From Hygrocybe punicea (Eukaryota; Basidiomycota; Agaricomycetes; Agaricales; Hygrophoraceae): a DNA stretch of 64,000 nucleotides. Both the position numbers and the translations under genes were made by a program. Positions 60,105 through 64,000 of this stretch are shown piece by piece. Location: positions 3,031,590 to 3,095,589 of the forward strand of contig OY744471.1 in NCBI GenBank assembly GCA_963556145.1, given 5' to 3'. Each line of letters opens with the position of its first letter. Within the stretch, counting starts at the first letter, position 1. Under the pieces are notes generated by a model. That model did no database searches. It was given only the letters and a program-made list of their open reading frames with translations, and had not been told where the DNA came from.

Positions 60105-60268
60105 TGACAAGTTCAGTGATGCACCGAAATTCATACAAAGATTGACAAACCATGGCCTTGAAGGTTGTAAGGAAGGAAAATTGTTTTTTGGGTGTGCTGG
60201 CGAGTGTCTACTGTGGGAAATACGGAAATCGGCGTGACGACGTGACGCCATCACGCTTAGCGTTCATC
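60105..60268. promoter_or_regulatory. Shared divergent promoter, SEC61 beta / R-SNARE
   Basis: Only 164 bp separate the two start codons, so both transcripts must start and be controlled within this stretch or inside each other's 5' ends. No specific motif was identified. Confidence 0.6.
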
Positions 60269-61262
60269 ATGTCCTTGGTGAGTCTCCTGAAACTCGGAAG
60301 CGTTTAGTGGCTCAGATAACCGTTCAGATTCACGCACTTGTTGCTCGAGGTTCGATCATCCTTGCCGAACACCAGGCTGGTAAACGTGACTTTTCGCAAG
60401 GTGGGCGTGCAGCAGCAGTGTATTTCAAGTTTTTATAACAACATTTCTCGGATCAGCTACACAAAAAATTCTATCCAAAATCCCCCCGAATAACAGCAAA
60501 CTTACCTATGTCTGGGAACAATACCTGTTCCACTACGTCTCCGATGGCGGTTTCACCTACCTGGTTATGGCAGATGATGCCGCTGGACGGTGTGTCTCTG
60601 TCTGCTGCTAAGATGCTTACATTCCTGACCTCCATCTCGCGTTAGGAGGATGCCATTCTCATTCCTTGCGGATCTGAAACACAAAGTAATTCCAGATTTA
60701 ATCTTAGTATACGCTGGTATGCTCACCGTTCCCCGAAAGTTTTCCGAACTCCCTTCCTCCTCGTCGACAGCCACCCTTTCCTCCTTGGCCTCCCTCCCCG
60801 CACATGGCCTCCAAGGTACCTTCTCGCCCACCATCGCCGAACTCATGCATACCTACAATACAAGTCCCCCAACCGATGAGCTTGCACGTGCCCAGACTGA
60901 GCTCAACCAGGTCAAAGACATCATGGTGCAAAATGTCGAGCAGATTTTGAGCCGAGGCGAGCGCATCGAACTGCTTGTCGACAAAACAGACACGATGGCA
61001 AACCAAGCCACCGCGTTCAGACGAGGTGCAAGGAGTGTGCGGCGGCAGATGTGGTGGCGGAACCAGAAGATTGTCGCGCTCTCAGTGTTGGTTTGCTTGG
61101 TGAGTCCAACTTATAATAGGTCATATGATATGTGATACTGCTCGATTGGATCAGCTGATCGTATTCCTATTCTTTCCCTCCATTCTAAAGGTCATCCTGT
61201 GGATAATCGTGGCACAATTTTGTGGCGCGGGCCTTAATCAATGTGGAGCCGCCAAGCCGTAG
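60269..61262 (+). CDS. R-SNARE, VAMP7/longin type
   Basis: Membrane-fusion protein of vesicles or the vacuole. Six exons (60269-60277, 60328-60400, 60457-60589, 60646-60685, 60740-61099, 61155-61262) total 723 bp and 240 residues. The first exon holds only three codons (MSL). The longin domain reads IHALVARGSIILAEHQAGKR through FTYLVMADDAAGRRMPFSFL. The SNARE motif ELNQVKDIMVQNVEQILSRG carries the zero-layer arginine within LSRGER, then LVDKTDTMANQATAFRRGA. After the membrane helix (LIVFLFFPSILKVILWIIV) there is an unusually long luminal tail, QFCGAGLNQCGAAKP. A Ser-rich insertion (SSSSTATLSSLAS) sits between the longin domain and the SNARE motif. Confidence 0.92.
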
Positions 61263-62124
61263 TCTTGATGTCTTCTTTCCATCGAGTTTATCTCAGGTGC
61301 TTTCTTCAGTGTGACTCGGATCTTACCTATCCTATTGTAACTTCTATGTCCTCACGCTCTCTTAAGAGCCATATTATTCATATCCATCGTCAACAACATC
61401 TGCGTGTCTCTGGCTGGCTGCAGATGACTGTATCACGAGACATTTGGATCTTATCCAGACCGTGGCATCAACTTCCGAGCAGAGCAACTTGGCCACAGCA
61501 ATACGGCGATCCCGACGATCGGTGCCAATGCCTGTATGGTACCGCGTGTCCATGGAAGTCACAATCACTCGGAATGGGTTTGGGTTGATCATGGGAAATG
61601 AGGGCTGTATACGATAAGCTGAACACTTTGTGCCAATCGTGTGATCCACATGCCAGTGTTGCAACACCACCATCACTTCCCCGCGGTGAGCCTCGATTGG
61701 TATGTCATTGCCAGAAAAAAAACTGGAATGTCACTTTTGGGTTAAACTCTGGCCTGAGCCGAACTTTTAAAAGAGTTGACATGCTCCAGTAATAGCTCAA
61801 TCTCCACTTCATTTTTGCCAGTCCGCGGAGGCCGTCTTTTGCGTTCAATCTAACCGTTCAAAGGAGTGAATGTTGCAGGTTTCCCAAACAGATAGAAATA
61901 CAGATAGAGCAGAAGCGACAGGCGTTATCATGTGTGTGGTGGTCGTGACGGGCTACATACATGAAAGAATATCACAACATCGAACATATCCCAAATCGTC
62001 CTTATCAAGAAGAACGCATAAGTTACAAGAAAGTGTTGAAAGCCTCCAGCATGCCTGCTCGTGTTGTTTCTATCGGTCAAAGTCCAGCTTTCGCGGGAAA
62101 AAAAGGGGTGACAAAAGAAAAGTA
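61263..62124. other. Intergenic, convergent gene ends
   Basis: No supported gene; 3' flanks of the R-SNARE gene and of the coiled-coil gene beyond. Short open frames here lack domains. Confidence 0.55.
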
Positions 62125-64000
62125 TCATGCGCACAAACCCTGCGGATTGGGCAGCCTCCTCTTTCCGTGTGTCAAGAACTGATTGAGGCGAAGAGGTTGT
62201 GTTGCCGCGTAAGCGTTTGTCGTTTCTCGCAGAGAACTCGCGCCACCATGCAACAAGCCATGCGTTGTGTCCCGCAAGGAGTTTGAACTTCCAGAAATCG
62301 TGGCAGTACCATAGATGTTCGTCAGATCACGTCTTGTGTTTGAACTTTGGACCACCGAGATGGCATGTAAGTTCGAAGGCTCCCTGAGTGAATTCGAGCT
62401 TGCATTGGCGGTGAGTTGTCGTCGTTCGTCTCTCTCCGCTTTCTGCCGCTCCTTCTCTTTCTGCCTTTCTTTCTCAGCCTTCTGCCGTTCCTTCTCCAAT
62501 GCCAAAGCGGCGCTGCTGGCGTGGGAGATGACAGGTCGTTGGTTGTGGGAATGCGAATTGGGCGGTGTCACACTTGGGGTCGGAGGATTGATAGTGATGC
62601 CAGTGAGAGGGGGTCGCTGTGGGTTGATGGACGACGAGTGAGATGGAGGGCTGGGGGGTTGAGCTGGTACAGTCACAATACTACTAGGGAAGTGATTGAT
62701 ATTTGGAAGGGACGACGATACTGGATTACTGAGTAGGTCGTGTAGCTGTGATCGCAGCTGTTCCGGTTCATTCTGCCCCAAAACAAAGGAACGCCCACGG
62801 TCTCGGGTGTAATTGTTACGATCCTGGATGGGCTGCCGCGTGACTGCCGATGAGGGCCTGAAAGGTGACGGGGACGAGTGACGGCTTGATCGGTGACTTG
62901 AGGAAGGACTAGACATTTGCACGTCTGGGATTCGCAGCTTTAGACGCAAGGGCTCACACTGGTACATGTCCGGACCCGGAGGAGCCGTAAGGGTCAGGCC
63001 GCTTGAAACCTGAGGTTCGCGTGGGTCTGCTAGAATAGGTTCAGTGGTGCTTCGTAAGAAAGGCTTGGTCTGCAGAAAGGGCTCAGAAGCGAGATGCAAT
63101 GGTTCAGCGATGGAGGAAGGAACTGGCTTGGGAATATACGCGAAAGAAGATGGCTCTTCCTTCATGTTGTGGTCCATATCCTTGGGCTTGTCCAACTCGT
63201 AATCCACCTCCGGAAGGGCCACAAAACTCTTGAGAGATGACGGCAGAGGGTCGATATGCTCGGGCAGAGGCGAGAGATACAATCCTTCCTTATCTGGGAT
63301 CCGAAGCAATTTCTCGTCGACCATCGAGGAGACGAAAATGTCATCATCCGTGGGGAAGGGCACATCGTCTGGTTTTCGATCTGCCTCGTCTCCTGCAAGG
63401 GACAGTGGGTCACTGCGGAGACTGTCGAGCTCCTGCGAAAGCCTCTCGCATTCAGTTTCTGCCTCTTGACACTGGTGGTACATATATGACCATGAAACTT
63501 GTCGAAGATAAATAGGCGACTCACTCTCCTACAACAAGACGAGGCTCAACAAGTTTTTTTGGGAGAGCAGAAGATATACAGAAATGTGTACTCACATCAA
63601 GATTACTTTATAGTGTTCCCTGAGGCTATTCTCGACAGCGAGAGCCGTCTCCCTCTCGTCGCTACTCGATTGCAACAAATCTTGATACTTGCGTTCGGCA
63701 GCATCCAACTCTGTGGCTGATTGTGTACGGAAAGTTTCGTGGTCGAGCTCTAGCTTAGTGGAGAGCTCGATCTGCTTCTTTAAGCTACTTTTCACGTCAC
63801 ACAGATAGGAAATCATCCGAAAGCTGACCCGCAAGTCCTCATGCTGTAGCAACCAAGAATTATCGAAACTAAGCACAGTAGTGAGGGGCTGGAGAGGAAC
63901 ACACTTGGGCACGAGTTTGGGTCTTGAGAAAAGCACTGCACTCCTCAATTAGAGCGCGGAGATGAGGCTCTGAGGACCCATCCTTAACGATCCGCGCAAT
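62125..64000 (-). CDS. Coiled-coil and low-complexity protein (5' end beyond window)
   Basis: 3' part of a larger gene. From the right edge inward: IARIVKDGSSEPHLRALIEE, an intron (about 63844-63904), HEDLRVSFRMISYLCDVKSS, a long predicted coiled coil (KKQIELSTKLELDHETFRTQ, then AAERKYQDLLQSSSDERETA), and after two small introns CQEAETECERLSQELDSLRS. A low-complexity Pro/Ser-rich region of about 300 residues follows, with a charged repeat (EKERQKAEKERQKEKERQ, about 62450-62500) and Ser/Asn-rich repeats of SNSLRE/D-T type near the end (NASSNSLREPS, SGSSNSLRDTT, GGASSLRETT). Stop at 62125-62127. I do not recognise a named family; a scaffold role is plausible but inferred. Confidence 0.65.

Noticed and set aside
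1..64000. CRISPR array, rRNA or bacterial-type operon signals
   Set aside because: No regularly spaced repeats or rRNA-like sequence, and the spliced gene structure is eukaryotic.

Overview
This window is nuclear DNA of a mushroom-forming basidiomycete (Agaricomycetes). The genes carry many short introns of about 46-75 bp with GT..AG ends. The families present are typical of that class: a Plavaka transposase, SPT5-like and DUF6698 gene families, a DUF6606/DUF3638 giant protein, a sacsin-like ATPase fused to a BTB domain, a serpentine membrane protein, and a multi-exon cytochrome P450. Start codons, splice sites and stops were read by eye. Where exon sums are quoted they divide exactly by three.

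Left part (1-11.5 kb, all minus strand): the 5' two thirds of a very large DUF6606/DUF3638 gene running off the left edge, an intact cytochrome P450 with very small exons, and an intact five-exon ATG12. Next (12.5-20.8 kb) comes a graveyard of consecutive decayed genes: a protein kinase with a lost DFG aspartate and frame breaks, a CAND1 fragment missing both ends, an unidentified frameshifted gene, a GH20 beta-N-acetylhexosaminidase with at least six frame breaks, and a frameshifted coiled-coil fragment. The genes on both sides read cleanly, so this block looks like genuine decay rather than poor sequence.

Accessory middle (21-36.6 kb): an apparently intact Plavaka (CACTA-type) transposase, a multi-exon hypothetical gene, a small coiled-coil gene, an SPT5-like NGN/KOW protein, two small coiled-coil proteins interleaved with a REB1-like Myb factor, and a DUF6698 gene. 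A 190-bp tandem duplication follows. At 37.8-46.3 kb lies an intact gene for a sacsin/HATPase-BTB protein of about 2,650 residues, convergent with a serpentine membrane-protein gene.

Right part (50.7-64 kb): mostly conserved cell-biology genes: MO25/Hym1, a BTB protein, a SMYD-like SET protein, SEC61 beta and a VAMP7-like R-SNARE (the last two head to head), and the 3' part of a long coiled-coil/low-complexity gene running off the right edge. Between 53.5 and 58.3 kb is a gene-poor stretch with an F-box/LRR-like relic and a few doubtful small ORFs.

I found no CRISPR array, rRNA or convincing tRNA. The items most worth a second look are the decayed block, the sacsin-BTB gene, and the set of small regulatory-type genes packed beside the transposase.
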